NCBI RefSeq assembly: GCF_040954835.1
Contig: NC_090703.1
Location: 7,745,001-7,809,000 of the forward strand
Direction: 5' to 3'
DNA from: Lepisosteus oculatus
Lineage: Eukaryota > Chordata > Actinopteri > Semionotiformes > Lepisosteidae
Length of the DNA: 64,000 nt
Part shown: positions 1 through 13,772 of the stretch, one piece after another
Numbering within the stretch: the first letter of the stretch is position 1
How the letters are laid out: the number at the start of each line of letters is the position of its first letter
Program-made: the position numbers and the translations under genes
The notes under the pieces: model-generated
Told to the model about the DNA's origin: nothing
Seen by the model: only the letters and a program-made list of their open reading frames with translations
Databases searched by the model: none

Positions 1-2540
1 CTGCTCTCTGGTTTACACGAGTGTTTGAAAGCCAAGGCCGACACTGCCAGTTAAAACACCCTTAATCGAGAATAAAAGCACAAACTCACAAAGGCCACGA
101 TCTTGCAGGTCATATGTGCAGAAACTATTGTGTGCAAATCATGGAAAAACCTGTCTAAACCGACTGGACTTCAATCTAGTTCAAGACTGGTGCGTGATGC
201 TGTAAACAGACTCCTGCGGACTGGATCAAGTTCCCTCAGGAAAAGAGCTGAGCATGGGAAACAGCCCTGCGGAGAGCAGTCTTTTTAGCCCCCTGTGACA
301 CGCAGCATTTTACACCCAGGCCCTGGAGATCCCCTTCCATCCCCTTCTATTTCTGATCCTGGATGTTCAGGGGGGATTTCTGTTCCATCTCGTGAGGTCA
401 GGGTGACAAGGATTTATCTTCCAGGGGCTTCACACACTCACAGTGGAGGCACACAGGGAGTTGGCAGCTCAGAGACACAACACCACATGACACCCCTAAA
501 GGGACACATCTTGGGAGTTCACCAACAGGGACGACAAAAAGGGGAGCACGACAATTGAAAATGCAGAACAATCACAGTTCAGATAGCACAACTGGGACAG
601 ACTGCCAAGGGTTGTTAGTGTACCGCCTTCCCTTTTAACCACTTTGATTTTCTTGCACTATAATAAAATGAATCCCCTTATCTTTCAGCTAAATCAAACT
701 CTCTTGCTTCTGTTACCAGAAACTGTAAAGCGGGGAAAAAAACAAAAACACATGCAGCTCAGCACAGTAAAGCAAAGCTCCGCGCTCAGGGACCATGATC
801 AGGAGGGCTGATGACAATTCAACATGGAAGTAGTGCACTGGAGTTGTGAACGTAGATCCCAGTGAACTCAAGAGTCCTGGAACGGGACTGTGCAGGTTAG
901 GTGGGTGAAATGAAGGGGGAGAGGCAGGGTAGTCAGAGATTTGCGCCATGAGCCACTGTGATCTCCACATGATTTCTGCCCAGACCCTAGATATTTCTCT
1001 CCCTGCAAGACACAGTTCACTGAAGAATCTTGTATCAGCATTCACACAAACTGACAAACTGACTAGAACAAAGCTCAGGATTTCTCCAAGAAGAGGAGGT
1101 CAGACGTGATGTACCCATTTTTCTTGTTCTGCCTGTGGTTTAGCTGTGGTGTCTTCTTGTTCAGTTGGCTATAGTCAGAACACCTTCTGATGTTGATTAC
1201 AATCAAAATTTGCTGTCTAATGATTATTCATGTCTCCAAACTAACTCTGAACAAAGTCACTTCCCCAGATTTGTTCATTCAGTAGACACCTAAAACGTGC
1301 ACTCAAAAAAGCTTCCTTCTGATACAATGAAAGCTCTATCGGTGGCAGAAGAGTCTGCATCAGTCTTTCTGAAGACTGGAGGTCCAGAAGTACAAAGGTC
1401 ATGCTATGGTTCCCAAGTGTTAGTGAGACTTACTTGCATGCTTACTGTCTACACTTTAATATAAAACAGTAGAGGGATCTATTGATGTCTCAGTCCCTTC
1501 TGATGTCTACCTTTTATAAAAACATCTTACACGGGTCAGCAACAGCTGATAAACTGGCACATACTTACTGCTGAATTTTGATAATAGTTACCAACTCATC
1601 CCTTGACAACAAAGGCATCATCCTTTTAACTGGATCGTAACTGCATGCAACAAGTTAACTAAACGACTGTTGTAAAACACCATTTTAAACCACTGTGTCA
1701 CAGAAAAGACCTGGGCTGAGCCTCAGATACTGATGCTAAGATTCGATTTCTCTTTTAAAACAGTGGTTCATGGCTTATTAATGCTGGAAAACAAATCTTA
1801 TTACTTGACAATAATACAGTTACTGTGAAAGTAGGAAAAGGCCACAATAAAATTACTTTCTAAAAAAAAAACACTTTCTAAAGTCACCATCAGAATGCAG
1901 ATATATCGACTGACTAAAAATGTATTTTTTGAAGTCACCAAGATATGTTCTGGCCACTCATACACAGGAATGAATAGGTTAAAGTCTCCAGGAGACCAGA
2001 AAGGCAGCATTGCTCATAGCAGATTTTAATGCATGTTATCTTGTGCATGAAAAAGAAAAGAACCTTGTAGATCTGTCTTAAAAGTGGCCCTACCCCACAA
2101 TGGGATTGAGGTAGGTTAAGTAAATTAAACTTGCACTGTTCAAAGCAGGATTCCAGGAAAGGAACAGAAATAAAACCCACCATAACCTGTTATTATCTTC
2201 AGGCCCAACAAAGACCAAGACAAATCTGTGTTCAGCACAATGTGAGGAGGAGGCGACATTAATAACTCTTTTAATGGCTAATTATACCAAAGTGACTTCC
2301 TGCTCATATTAAGAGGCTGTTAACCAGATTCTCCCACTTACAACCTCTTAAGTATTTATTGAAAAGCCATTTTCACAGACTTAAAGATTGGTACTCAAGA
2401 AGGAAGAAAACCAGTTTAAAAAAAATGAAATCCATGGACAAAACTCCTAGCTAGTAGGCAATGTGGATGATAAGTTACATGGTGCTGACTGGGGAACTGG
2501 AGTGGTACCCTGCTGGAGGTCCAGAGGCCATCCTGACCGT

Positions 2541-2879
2541 AGAGGCAGAGCAGGCTGGCACACAGGAAGAGGGCAGCTCAGAAGGCAGAGCAGGCCGGGA
2601 TCCTCGAGGAGGACAGCCCAGCAGGCAGAGCAGGCCGGGAAACAGGAGGAGAGCAGCCCAGCAGGCAGAGCAGGCCGGGAAACAGGAGGAGAGCAGCCCA
2701 GCAGGCAGAGCAGGCCGGGAAACGGGAGGAGAGCAGCCCAGCAGGCAGAGCAGGCCGGGAAACAGGAAGAGAGCAGCAGAGCAGGCCGGGATCCTCGAGG
2801 AGGGCAGCCCAGCAGGCAGAGCAGGCCGGGAAACAGGAAGAGAGCAGCCCAGCAGGCAGAGCAGGCCGGGAAACAGGGA
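2541..2879. repeat. 40-bp minisatellite, about 9 units
   Basis: The core GCAGAGCAGGC recurs at 2545, 2585, 2625, 2665, 2705, 2745, 2776, 2816 and 2856, giving a period of exactly 40 bp except for one unit shortened by 9 bp between 2745 and 2776. Two unit types are mixed: one has AAACAGGAGGAGAGCAG between cores, the other has ATCCTCGAGGAG at about 2600 and 2790. Because 40 is not a multiple of 3, all frames cycle through the repeat. This produces long repetitive open frames on both strands, which are artefacts and not genes. Confidence 0.92.
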
Positions 2880-4384
2880 GCCAGGGACCCTTGATGATGG
2901 CAGACAAGCAGGCAGAGAAGGCAGGCAGGCTGCCTCTGCCTACAAGAGGCACTGAGTGACGTTTGGAACAAGAAGCAGAAGTTTGTTTTGAGAGTGAAAA
3001 AATGGGGGGATAGAAATTGGGAACTGGAACAAACATTCAATCACAAAAAGCAATTCCATCTTTTGCTTCCAAAAAGAAAACTTACACCAGATGAAGACCG
3101 TTTTAGACACATGGCCATTTAAATTTAGTTATCTTTTGAAAATCATGAGTGACTAGTGTGTATTCCCCTCTAATTTACTCCCCTAGATAATAACACAAGC
3201 TCTGTGCTTTTTTGTGGGAATGGACATTAATTATTAGGGCAAAAGATGAGCAGAGACTGTAAAGGTATTAAACAAAGCAAGACCACAAAGTAACTACATG
3301 AGGCGCTCACGGTATGTGAAAACAAGGTTTTTTTTCATATCAGCATATTCTATTACTATAACTCAGAATAACCTGTCCAAACCAATCCAAAAGTAAGATC
3401 ATTTACTTTGGGGGGAAAACAAATGTGGAAATACTTTACTCAAACTCAACCGGAAAGGAATACCTATCAAACAGCAGCATTTTTACAAGGGCAATTCTCT
3501 GGTTTATCATATTATATGAAATCATGGTATCATAACTGTAGCTTCCTCTTCCCAGAGACAGCTGAGCCAATTTCTGTATCAGCTGGCAATCTTGCTTTGC
3601 CTCACTGGTACATTATCTTCATTCTGGGAATCCTTTGGTTAAGATGCTGGATTACTTCCTAAACATACCAGATTTTCCCTTTAAGTAGTGACAATTCTGT
3701 TCTAGGTCAGTGCATTGAAATATCATTGAAAGATTTTATCTTCCAATGGATAATCAGAAGAGTGGCCCACAAGCACTGTACCTAACCCGGCCAAGAAAAC
3801 AACCCCGTGTAATGGGAGGAACTGTCAGGATTAATACTGAGCAAGTCAATTTAAAAGGCTGTGCATCAGCAGCCTTTCATAATACAATACAGAGCTACTG
3901 TAGTATTGACAGCTGTCAAAGTGTTTCTCCACCACCGCTGGGGCGACAGGGAGGTGTGAGGTCATGGGTAGGGTCCTGACTGGCCACCCTTTCCCCCTTA
4001 CCACATTTTTTATGAATACAGACCTAACAACACCCTGACACAGCTGCTGCCACAGAAGAGCGGCATCTCCCTTGGCAGACAGCGCAATGGAGAAGAGCTG
4101 GAACCGTTAGACCACTGAGAAACATTGTGATAGCTCTGCGAAGATCTCTTCGGAGCCGGCTGCCTCCTTCCTTGCCTGGCCATGAATTCTGCAGCTCCGA
4201 GACCCAGACAGAGAAGCTATGAGAATGAGAAAGTCACCGTGGGTGAGAAAACCCACAGCGCAAAAGGTTAAAGGTCAGCCAGTAAAGAGTCCTTCTGTCG
4301 GGTTAACGTAACGTATAACGTAACGGATTTTTACAAATCACTGTCTCAGGAAGGCTGGAAGTATCGCCAAGGACACCAGTCATC

Positions 4385-4700
4385 CTGCTTTCTCATTTTT
4401 CTCCCCCCTTCCCTCTGGTAAGCGTTATAGGATCATAAAGGCACGTACGTCCCGATTAGGAGACCGTTTCTTCCCGCAAGCTGTTAGATTACTGAACTCT
4501 ACCCCAACTCTGGCTCACTCTGATGTGTTTTTTTTTTCTAAGATGTATGTTATTTAACTTGTTGTTGTTGTTGCTGCTGCTGCTGTTCTGTGTTTATGTT
4601 TTTGGTGTTTCCTTAATGTCTTTTTATTCTTTGTATTGGAGCAAACATGCAAATACGCATTTCACTGCACTTGTGCATATGAAAATAAACTGAACTGAAA
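4385..4700 (+). mobile_element. LINE 3' end (CR1/L2-like), degenerate
   Basis: One plus frame from about 4430 reads as the C-terminal end of a non-LTR reverse transcriptase ORF (the peptide RFFPQAVRLLNS is visible). It is followed by a T-rich 3' UTR with GTT/GCT triplet runs and a tail ending in ATTTCACTGCACTTGTGCAT then AATAAA near 4684. This layout is common for fish non-LTR retrotransposon tails. It is 5' truncated, has no intact ORF, and the family assignment is tentative. Confidence 0.6.
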
Positions 4701-7700
4701 GCTTTCATTTCAAGTTCCTGATCTCACACTTAACCACCAGAGGTGACAGTTATATCAGCTCAGTGACCATTATGTGACCACCATCCAGAATCCACCACAA
4801 GTTCCTCTTTCCACTGTTTATGTTGATGGATGGCTCACTACCCTCAGTGTTCAGATATACCATTTCTCAGACCTGAGCTGCCACCAAGCACAGTCCCACC
4901 AGTTCGAGTACAGATCTGTGTGCGTAGGGTGTCAGGACACGCCAAGCACAGCCCTAACTCACCTATTCATAACTTAAATAGCTAAATCACCAAAGTGACA
5001 ACAAAACTCTGACTCTAGGTCACATGGATCCTACCAGTCATTCTGCTCAAAATCGAAAGTTTGACCCTGATTGATCTTTCACCTTCACTGCTACTCATCA
5101 CTGTGCTGCAACCTGCAAAAACCAGACTCCTGTTATTGTCATTAATGTTGATGTGATGCAGGTTCTACGGCTTTAAGGTAACCAACACAAACAGATGGGT
5201 GGGTACATTGTAAAACTGAGAAGACAGCCATTCCAGACAGGTACAACAAAGCCCAAATGAAAGTTCTTCAAAACTGTGCGAAGCTTGGGACGATAACACA
5301 GAAACACAAAGTGTGAACAGGAATACAATGGGCCCGTCGGTGAAGTGCGAGCCAGGTTTTGTCGATACTCAGGTCTAGTCACATTCCACGCGCGTTTTCA
5401 GTTCTCTCTCTATTGAAGCCTCCCGGAGTACAAGGCTTCCCGACTCTCTCAGATTTCCTGCTTCAACTTGCAGAAACGGGAGCCCACTGGCTGAATGGCA
5501 CTGTCATCCCGACAAGAGCTAGACTCCCTTTTACCCCGGGGAACAATAAAAGACTTCAGTGTCTGAGGACAGAAAGAAAGGAATTTCCTCAACACATTCT
5601 TGTATTGTTAAGCATGGTACAGAACAGTTTTGCTTATGTGTGATGCTGGTTCCACGCAGAAGGCTCTGGGTGTTGTCTGATCTTTACTGTGAGCTCAGAC
5701 ATGAATCCGAGGTGAGTGTAAAACATTGCTGGGAGGCCCACAGCCAGAACCTCCTGTATAGCAAGGTCAGAGGTGACAGAGCTCAGGGCTGGCTGAGGGA
5801 GAATAAAGACGAGCATTGAAATCAGTCTGGCTCCCATTTGGGACTGGTCTACTTTGTTTCTATATTATGGAGCATCTTTACAGACAAATCACACACACTT
5901 CGCCTGGCCTAGGGCAGTTCAGAGGAAAGTCTGCTCTCCACCCCTGACACCAAAACAAGACAAAAACATTAGCAGTAGTAGAAGCATCTATTATTTTCTT
6001 TATAAACAGACCATACAAAAAGGTGAGGAGCCGCACATTCCCAGGACTGCTTATTTAAGAGTCACTTTAGGCATTTTAAATGATTTTGCTTAATTCCATA
6101 AAATTAGTAGCTTTTCTTTCTTGTAAAATTAGCATGCTCAACTTGGCAGAAAATATTTTATGTACGTCCTCCTGTGCGTTTGACGAAGGGAAAAGAGAGA
6201 CTAGGACTGTAAGAGGGCCCTGCAACAGAAAAGCTATTAACCATGGATATGTCCAGAGATTTTTCAGAGCCACACACAGTTCTGTTCATGTTGTGCTTCT
6301 AATAAAAGTCTAATAAGAACATCATGAAACATTTTTGCACTTTATCGCTGAACATAATTTCTACTTTGGGTAAAATGGGCATCTACTCCTGTCATGGTGG
6401 AGTCAGCAGTTAGTCCTTAGTATCCTGGGGAACCTGCTGTAGTTTGGACTGCATGTAGGAAGAGGTTCCTTTGAATTTGCCCACTGTGTCCCTCATCACT
6501 GGAACATAGGAACTGAGCCTCAGTGTAGCTGTCTCTGATTACACAGCACAGACACCAAATAGGTATTTTATTTATTTCTGTTTTACGCAGATAAAGGACA
6601 GATGACTGTAGCAATCTATACAGTTCTGGCCCTGAAGATGAGCTCAGAGATCCACTTAGAACAGCACAGTAATATCCTTCCTGGATACAATGCCCATTTC
6701 TTTCAGATGCAGGAGATCAGCCTACAGTATCACCATGGCCAGGCAGTTTATGTACAGAAAATAACCCATCATTGTTATCTCAATCGCACATTTGTTTATA
6801 GAAAAGCAATGTGGAATCTACAAAGCACTGCTCAATCTACTAAAACCACAGTTCATAACTTGCATCTCCGAACACCTGCATACACAGAAAAAGCAGACGT
6901 TTTACTAGTTTAGGAGGTGGTTGCAGTGCGTTTTTGCTTTCTGCTGGAGAAAAGGCACTCAGACCAAGTGACAGTGAAGACGTTTTCTTCCTTCTGGCCC
7001 ACCAGACTGAGAGCAGGAGGAGGTAGCAGGTCAGACAGCAGCACTGTAGCCGACACAGCAACTTTCACACTAAACACAACCAACTTCCCAGCCCTGCACA
7101 CTTCACTGCCTCCAGACTGCTTGGGTCCATTAAAGACAGGCTAAAAACAACAACGCTAATAATACCAATGCCTGTTTTCCTTCAGCCTTCCTCTTGCTTG
7201 GCTATATAAACAGTATCCTTAGAACTACAGTACTGCTCTTCAAAAACATGACAGCTACAGAACTGGTGAAGTCTCTGTACTGACACTGTACCAAGCTGCA
7301 AAGGTATCTGCTTTATAGCAGAAGAAGAATGGCTCATTTGTCTATAAAGAGCAGAACAATAAATAAGTGAAATCAGTACAAACGTTATGCTATACTTATT
7401 TTTGACAGCTCCCAGTGTAAATGCATCTTCAGAGAGAATGTGGATTTACTACAGTACCAGATCAGAGACGGAGATACCAGACCAACTTGAATCTTGCCGT
7501 TGGACACCAGCACAGGCTATTTCCTTCTCAAATTTATTTCCAACCCAGGTTTCCACATAAATGCAAACCGCCCTTCCTGCAAGACTGTTCTGAACTGTGT
7601 GTTACCAAAGGCATGCTTCTTGCTGTCCTCACAGCCAACTGTTCCCAAGCGGGGCCTCCGCGCAGACGGCGCCCCACGGCGAAAGACTGGAAACTCCTCA

Positions 7701-8192
7701 GCCCTGCAATCCGGACGCCATCAGTTAAAACCACCCCTGAACCTCCGTCCCCTCGTCACAAACACCCCGAGCCCAGCTGTCACAGCCTTCCTGCTCCGGG
7801 AATGCAGAGATGAAGGATTTCCAGTTTTGATCATACAGAAATGCCGAAGCCTGAAAGACATGGACTGGAGTTTTTCCCCCATTCGCTCGGCAGTCTCCAG
7901 CCTTTTCCCTTTTCAACCCTCTTTCCAGGAGGAGGCTTCTGGCTTATGCTATTTGTGGCGCTCCTGCAGAATGCACTCTAGGAATGATGGTGCTTAATTA
8001 TCTGGGCCAGTATTATTGGTTCTTTTTTTCTCTTCTCAGCTTTTGTTTTCTTTAATCCCCTATTTACAAACCCAAAATGTTATTCAGCTCAATTCAGCAG
8101 CTGCAACCTTTGCACCATGTAAGGATGTGCATCACACACGCTGTCCTCTGCTGCGCAGCCAGTCAGAGCTGGGCTGTGCGAAGGGCAGCGCG

Positions 8193-8216
8193 CACACACA
8201 CACACACACACACACA
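8193..8216. repeat. (CA)n microsatellite
   Basis: About 12 uninterrupted CA dinucleotides lie in PPP2R5E intron 2. Confidence 0.95.
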
Positions 8217-8883
8217 GCGGAGTGAATGGCGAGAGGAGGAGGGGTACACCTTTCACTATAAACATTTCACGCTCACAGGTGCCAAGCAGGTTTGAGGAGT
8301 CACTTCTGCGTGGCGAACCAAGGAGAACTCAACCCCACCAATTCTGAAGGCACCTTTCAAAAACTACACCACTGCTTGGGTGGGAACCAGCCACACAGTC
8401 TACTTATGGCGAGGTACTGCAGCCTGGACTGTAGGGATGGACCCAAGCTCTGATCAAGCTCCTTTGCAGCTTGAGCTACTCAAAAACCACCCGCTGCTTT
8501 GATCTTGCCTCTTGAAATGTCTTGCGTTTTTACCTCTTCATAAGGATTTTAGTTAACCATCAGCTGATTATTTTCCAAAAGGTTGATCTGATCTAGGAAC
8601 CACCTTCGAAGCCCCCTTGCTCAGCTCTTCTGTTTAGTAAGAGTGCTGCTGCAGGAGAGGAGACGGAGCCCCTGGGGCAGACTTGCCGAGTCAGGAGGAG
8701 AGCGTCATGGGACAGCGCGAACACTGACCAGCCTTCACATTCCCACTGCACTCCCCCTGTCTGTCCCCATTTAGGATGAACTAAGGGCCAGTCACAATGC
8801 CTTTAGTTAAATATGCAAGATAGAAAATTAGCATTGTCACATGATTTCTGCATGATATGATTTCCATTCAATTATACTTCTGC

Positions 8884-9175
8884 CGGAGCTGTGGTAGTTC
8901 AGATGACTAGCTCCTAACCGGAAGGTCCCGGGTTCAACCCCAGGTAGGGGCAAGCGATGGAGCTTGCTCTAATTCCTTTCTAGATAGCTCCCTGGTCCAC
9001 TCAGCCTGCTTTCCAAATGAGTACCGGGGGTTAATCCTGGGGGTAATAGGCAGGCCGGAGCGTGATGCTGACCACATCACCTCCACCTCCAGTGTCGGAT
9101 GGTCAAGATAAATGGTGCCCTTGCCACCCATTCCCCATGGGCCTTTATGGCCTGAAAAGGGGGCCTAACCTACCT
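8884..9175 (+). mobile_element. tRNA-derived SINE
   Basis: The head resembles a tRNA: an A-box-like stretch (GTGGTAGTTCAGATGACTAG) and a B-box-like GGTTCAACCCC about 40 bp later. It is followed by a non-tRNA body that includes ATGAGTACCGGGGGTTAATC and ends near GGGCCTTTATGGCCTG. The head cannot fold a full acceptor stem with its downstream partner, and the body continues well past tRNA length, so this is a SINE and not a functional tRNA gene. Confidence 0.7.
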
Positions 9176-9780
9176 ACACTTCTGGCAAAAATGTTTCCCT
9201 AGCTGGAATCTGCCGGAGAAGCCAGACTAACTCCCTTCAATAATGCAGGACCAAAACCCACGTCAACAGTGTCAGGATGAAGAAAAAAACATGGAAGCAA
9301 GAAAACCAGAAAACCTCATTAGAGCTTCTGCCACTTAAAGCTCTGCATTCCCCCCCCAAAGACATTCAAAAAGTGGGCTCTTAGCTTGCGTACCTTCCTG
9401 GCTCTTGGTCATCGGCAATCGGCAAAAACGCAGGGGAGCACAATACCGACACCCTGGTGCACAGTTAGGACTTGTCGGATTTCTCCCACATTCTTAACCG
9501 CAGGGTGTACATCGGCAATGTGGAACAACATTTTTTTAGAATAATGAAAAACGTAATTGTCTCACAAAGTGTCTAGTACACACTCCCTTTACATTTGAAA
9601 GACACAGGACAGCAGACAGCTGTAGGCGCTAGGTGATGACTGATATCATTCCATCCACAGAAATATTTACCCCAAACCCTGTCTCTCTCCAGAAGCATTC
9701 TGATTCTTGCTAAAGTGTCTGGAAGTGATCTTTTCCCTACAGGTGCTGTGTATTTTGCGTTGGGCACGCCTGCTCCTTAC

Positions 9781-9937
9781 CTTTCAGCAGAGGCAGAGGG
9801 GTGAGCTCGATGGGTTTGCCCTGAGATCTGAACTGGGAGGAACTCTGCGACCTCTTCTGTTTGGCCTTCCTGACAGACTTCCGAGAAAATCCGTCCACTT
9901 TGTCGACTGATGGAGGCGTAGTGGCTGCTGAGGACAT
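9781..9937 (-). CDS. PPP2R5E: PP2A B56-epsilon regulatory subunit, first coding exon (partial gene)
   Basis: This exon encodes the first 52 residues plus one base of the next codon of the epsilon isoform of the B56 (B') regulatory subunit of protein phosphatase 2A. B56 subunits bind the PP2A A-C core and steer it to substrates through the HEAT-like fold that follows this exon. The peptide starts [17 protein letters not shown] and ends [11 protein letters not shown], near identical to the N-terminus of vertebrate PPP2R5E, including its Lys/Arg/Ser-rich leader. The donor is AAAG|GTAAGG (last exon base 9781, phase 1), so the next codon would be completed as Asp, as in the family. The acceptor precedes 9941 after a pyrimidine-rich tract, four bases before the ATG. 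The rest of the gene lies beyond the window start. The start codon is chosen by family homology; an open frame continues upstream only through intron sequence. Confidence 0.95.
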
Positions 9938-12900
9938 ATCCCTGCTAAGCGAGAGAACAAGGAAGTTGTTCACACAACACACAATATGGAGATAAAATCA
10001 ATAATCCGCTTCTGTGCAAACTGGATGCAGCAACCCTTTGCATACGGGGTTTGTTTTTCTTTGTCCGCCCAATCTTGCAGCCATCTGAATGTAAAAAAGG
10101 CAGATTTATAAGGATTCTCACACCTATAATGACAGTACAAGTGACAAAAGTGCACTGCGTGTTCTATAACAGTAATGAAATAGGTTAATAATAAGACAGA
10201 CAACTATAACATGGATAATTTCACCTATTGTTAAATATATTACGAGTAAAAACAAGCTGACAGAATCTTAAGTAGGAATACAGGGAAAGAAGGAAAGTTC
10301 AGTCCTTACTCATCTTTCCCCAAAAGAAAGAGCCTGTGTCTTCCTGAGCTGGCCTATACCCAATGAATTTGCCTGTTATGTTGAACTAGGCTGAGCCAAT
10401 ACATTCACACTGCAGTAGTGCAGTGCCCACACTTCGTGAGACATTTAAGCAAACTCTGGTACACAACACCTCTGCTCTACAGACACGACTGTCCCTGATT
10501 ACCAAAAACTGTACTGAAACAAATGCGCCAATTCAAATGATCCAAAAACGAATCCTGATGGACTAAACTGTAAATTTGGGTTTTAAGAAACTTTACCAGA
10601 GATTGAAATGTTATTTTTTACTACAATAATTATTTTGGGGGTATCCTCAGATTAACCAAACTGTGATAATATCCTAATGGTCGTCTCCACTTTACCATTT
10701 AAAATCCCTGACCCCCCACAGATGCACAGCTTAAGAGACAGCAGTTTCATCTACTGTGTAAAAAGCACAACGGGCTCTGTCCTGTTATTGCTGCACAAAC
10801 TCTCTCTTCACTGTGGAGAGCTGAAGAGTGAATTCATTAACCTGTGGCCAAGGCATGAAATTCAAAGCTACATTCAAATCAACAGAAAGCAACAGTGACT
10901 AGTCCTAGGATACATATTTTGCAACATAATGCATGTAATAACCTCCAGACACAGAAAGTGCTCTGCAAACTTTAAATGAATTATTATAAAACGCATTAAT
11001 TATGCATTAAATATGAATGCCTGGTTAAAATTACTACTAGCTACGCCCAGCTATGTAAACAGTATCAGCAGTACAGAAGTAGCCGTGAAGACAGTGGGCT
11101 TGCAGCAATTCCGTTTGGCAAATGTGCACCAGTTCTCGACCAGTGTGCTCTCCTTACATAATCAGCCAGATGACATCTATCAAGGGAAAGGGATTAGGCA
11201 CAGGCAACAAGAGGCTTCAACCCTCTGAGAGCAGCAGGAAGTCAAAAAGCATTATCATAGCTAGTTGGAAGCTCTGGTTATTTGATCACACCGTCGAAGA
11301 ACACAAACTGGGAGTTCAGGTTAACTACCTACTGCAGCAACAATCAGGAAGGTTGTATTGCATGTATCAGTTTCGCGAGTCCAGGATGTGCAACGCAGAT
11401 GTGTGTGAGTGTCGAGGGGCTAGGAAGAGGACACACCTCTGTTCCTAGTTGACTGGAATAGAGTACCTGCTGTCAGGAGCCAGCCTAGCATGAAATGAGA
11501 CATGGTCCTTCCCCTGCCCTGTCACCTCTGCAGCTGTGCCTGCATGGGCAAAGATGCACATTACGTCTGCGACTCTTCTGAAATCTCCCTCTGCAGAGGA
11601 CGGGCTGGAAACATGGAGCTACGACACAGTCTAGTGGAGCACCAATCTTCAGAGTTTAACTGTGGGACTCCGTTCAGGATTCAGACTGGGAACCACAATG
11701 TTTCCACAACAGACAGCACTGTTTGGAAGAGCCTGGTGCTCATGTTCCCAGCTTTTGCCCTGATGGTCTGCAAGGTATTAAGACTCAAGATTAACTACAA
11801 ACACGGGAAACAGTATCACTCTCGCCTTGGATGAAATATTCCAAAGACTGCATCAAGAATGTCATACTGTTCCTGAGACATCAGATGTGTGCATGTGATA
11901 TGTTTTCTAACAGACACACTTAAGCTGCTTAATATATATAGGATTCTATAAGATATATAGGATGGTAGCTCTGAGCAGACATACATCCATCTCTGGAAGT
12001 GCCAATTGTCTTCAAAGAGCATTATGTAATCATACTTGGCCAGAATCATTATACCAGCAGGGCAGACATTCACATTTCTCCAGTACCCACTAATTGTAAA
12101 ATGCAGCAGTAAGACACCTGGTTGTTTGTGGACAGCAGGCAATTTCAGAGGTTAAGTGTACTGCAGATTAATCATGCGGTCTTAAATAATGTTGTGTTTA
12201 TGACGCAGACAGAGCCTGAACCTTTAAAGTTCAGAATTAACAGGAGAACATGCCGACGAAACTGAATGCAATTTGCGATAACTCTGCGTTGAAGAGAGGT
12301 AGTGGGACGCCACCTTTCCAAGGATCCAAAGATCTTTCACAAGGCAGGTGTGCAGCTGGAAAAGAACAAGCAATCGGTCAGCTCTGCTTCTCTTTGTGCT
12401 GGCCTGTTGAGTGGACTTGTGACCAGGAAGCAGGACTGGATTTACACTCACACTGATCATGTACACCTGCCTATCCCAGCCCAGGCTTCCTGAGTTTAAA
12501 ATAATAAAGAGAGCTTCAGGCAGGTTGATCAGGAGAGCATGCACGCACAGCATCTATTATTAATTGAAGATTAATAGCCACCCCAGCATGGTCACCAGAA
12601 GCAGACATATGGCTGACATCCTCCAAATCCCCTGCTGCACAGCTCGCTGAACACAGGAAGGGCTCAGAAGGCAACCCGATACCTGTCAACCCACGGTCAC
12701 TCGGAAGGCGACCTCTCCACGCTCTTCACTAGGGTACAAGGGAAGACTTCACGAAGGCGTGTAGTCCGCCACCACGCAAGCAATACGCGAGATGATGTGG
12801 AGGCTACTGCGGGGGCAGTTCCTCCCAGTCCTCAAATTGTGGTGAAGGCGATTCCCAGTTCATTTTTCGACACGTTAAAACGCCTGGAGTGTTACATTGT

Positions 12901-13734
12901 GCTTCGCGCTTGGTGTTTTTCGACTTTCTCTTTCTCTGAAACAGCTGAGCAGTACGCTGAAAAAAAATCCGTGTGGTTCGGCACATCAGGCGGAGGCAAT
13001 TATAATTACAATAGTGAGTAAAATCAGGTGCACGGTAGGTGATGAAACCGCCTGTTCCGCATTCCCCCGATCAAGGGCTTCAGGTTTTTTAAAACTTCTA
13101 CGGGAATGACGGTGAATACAGATTACAACCGCGGTGGATGCTCTTCACCTCTCCGCCGTCGCATAGGTGTGATAAATGACCACTTCTGAACCCTGATCGC
13201 AAAATATACAGCGGTAGCGATGAGAAACACCCCCCCCCCGCCGTCTCCCTCTCCGCCACCACACTCCCAAAAACACATACATATACATACCCAGGTTATC
13301 GTGTGACCCTCGTAAATAACCTGAGCCCAGCTCTCAGATACAAACAGCGAAGTGCTCTGCAGCACCCGAGAGAGGGGTCTGGGGATCAAACCGCAAGTTC
13401 AGCATTCTTCTAGGTGCCGATGCCCTTTCCGTCCAAGCATCAGAGACGCTTTTTTTTTCTACTTTCAATGCAGAAACCATTCATTGCAACAATCCCCCAC
13501 CCACCCCACACACTCCGCCGGCTGGTTTCTCCTCCCGGAACACAATTCTCCCCGGGAAACTTTGCTACCCGGTATACCGCCGCCACCGCGCCTGTCAACT
13601 CGCCCTGCTCCAGCAAGCGGGCCACCCCGCGTCCCCACACCCGTGCGGAGACGGGTGACATTTCCGCCAGTCGGCGAGGGGCTGCCCGCTGCCTTGAGGC
13701 GATCCGTGTCCCTGCTCTTCCTCCCGCCCCGGGC

Positions 13735-13772
13735 CTCTCTCTCTCTCTCACACACACACACACAACACACAC
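13735..13772. repeat. (CT)n(CA)n simple repeat
   Basis: A CT run passes directly into a CA run inside the CpG-rich part of PPP2R5E intron 1. It creates Leu/Ser/Thr/His-rich spurious peptides in overlapping frames. Confidence 0.9.

Larger units (their letters stand above)
1..9780 (-). other. PPP2R5E: PPP2R5E intron 2 (partial, runs off the window start)
   Basis: This is non-coding sequence downstream, in transcript sense, of the first coding exon. The next PPP2R5E exon should begin the conserved B56 region, right after the N-terminal leader. I looked for it in both strands of this stretch and did not find it, so it must lie before position 1. The open frames here are short, have no recognisable homology and are scattered over both strands. 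Besides the minisatellite, LINE tail, tRNA-derived SINE and CA repeat listed separately, I see nothing functional. Confidence 0.7.

Noticed and set aside
2461-3040. Four long open frames (143-197 residues) on both strands
   Set aside because: All translate the 40-bp minisatellite. The period is not divisible by 3 and lacks stops in any frame, so the open length is a repeat artefact.
1-9780. Further PPP2R5E exons in the left part of the window
   Set aside because: I looked for the conserved B56 core sequence in minus frames and found none.
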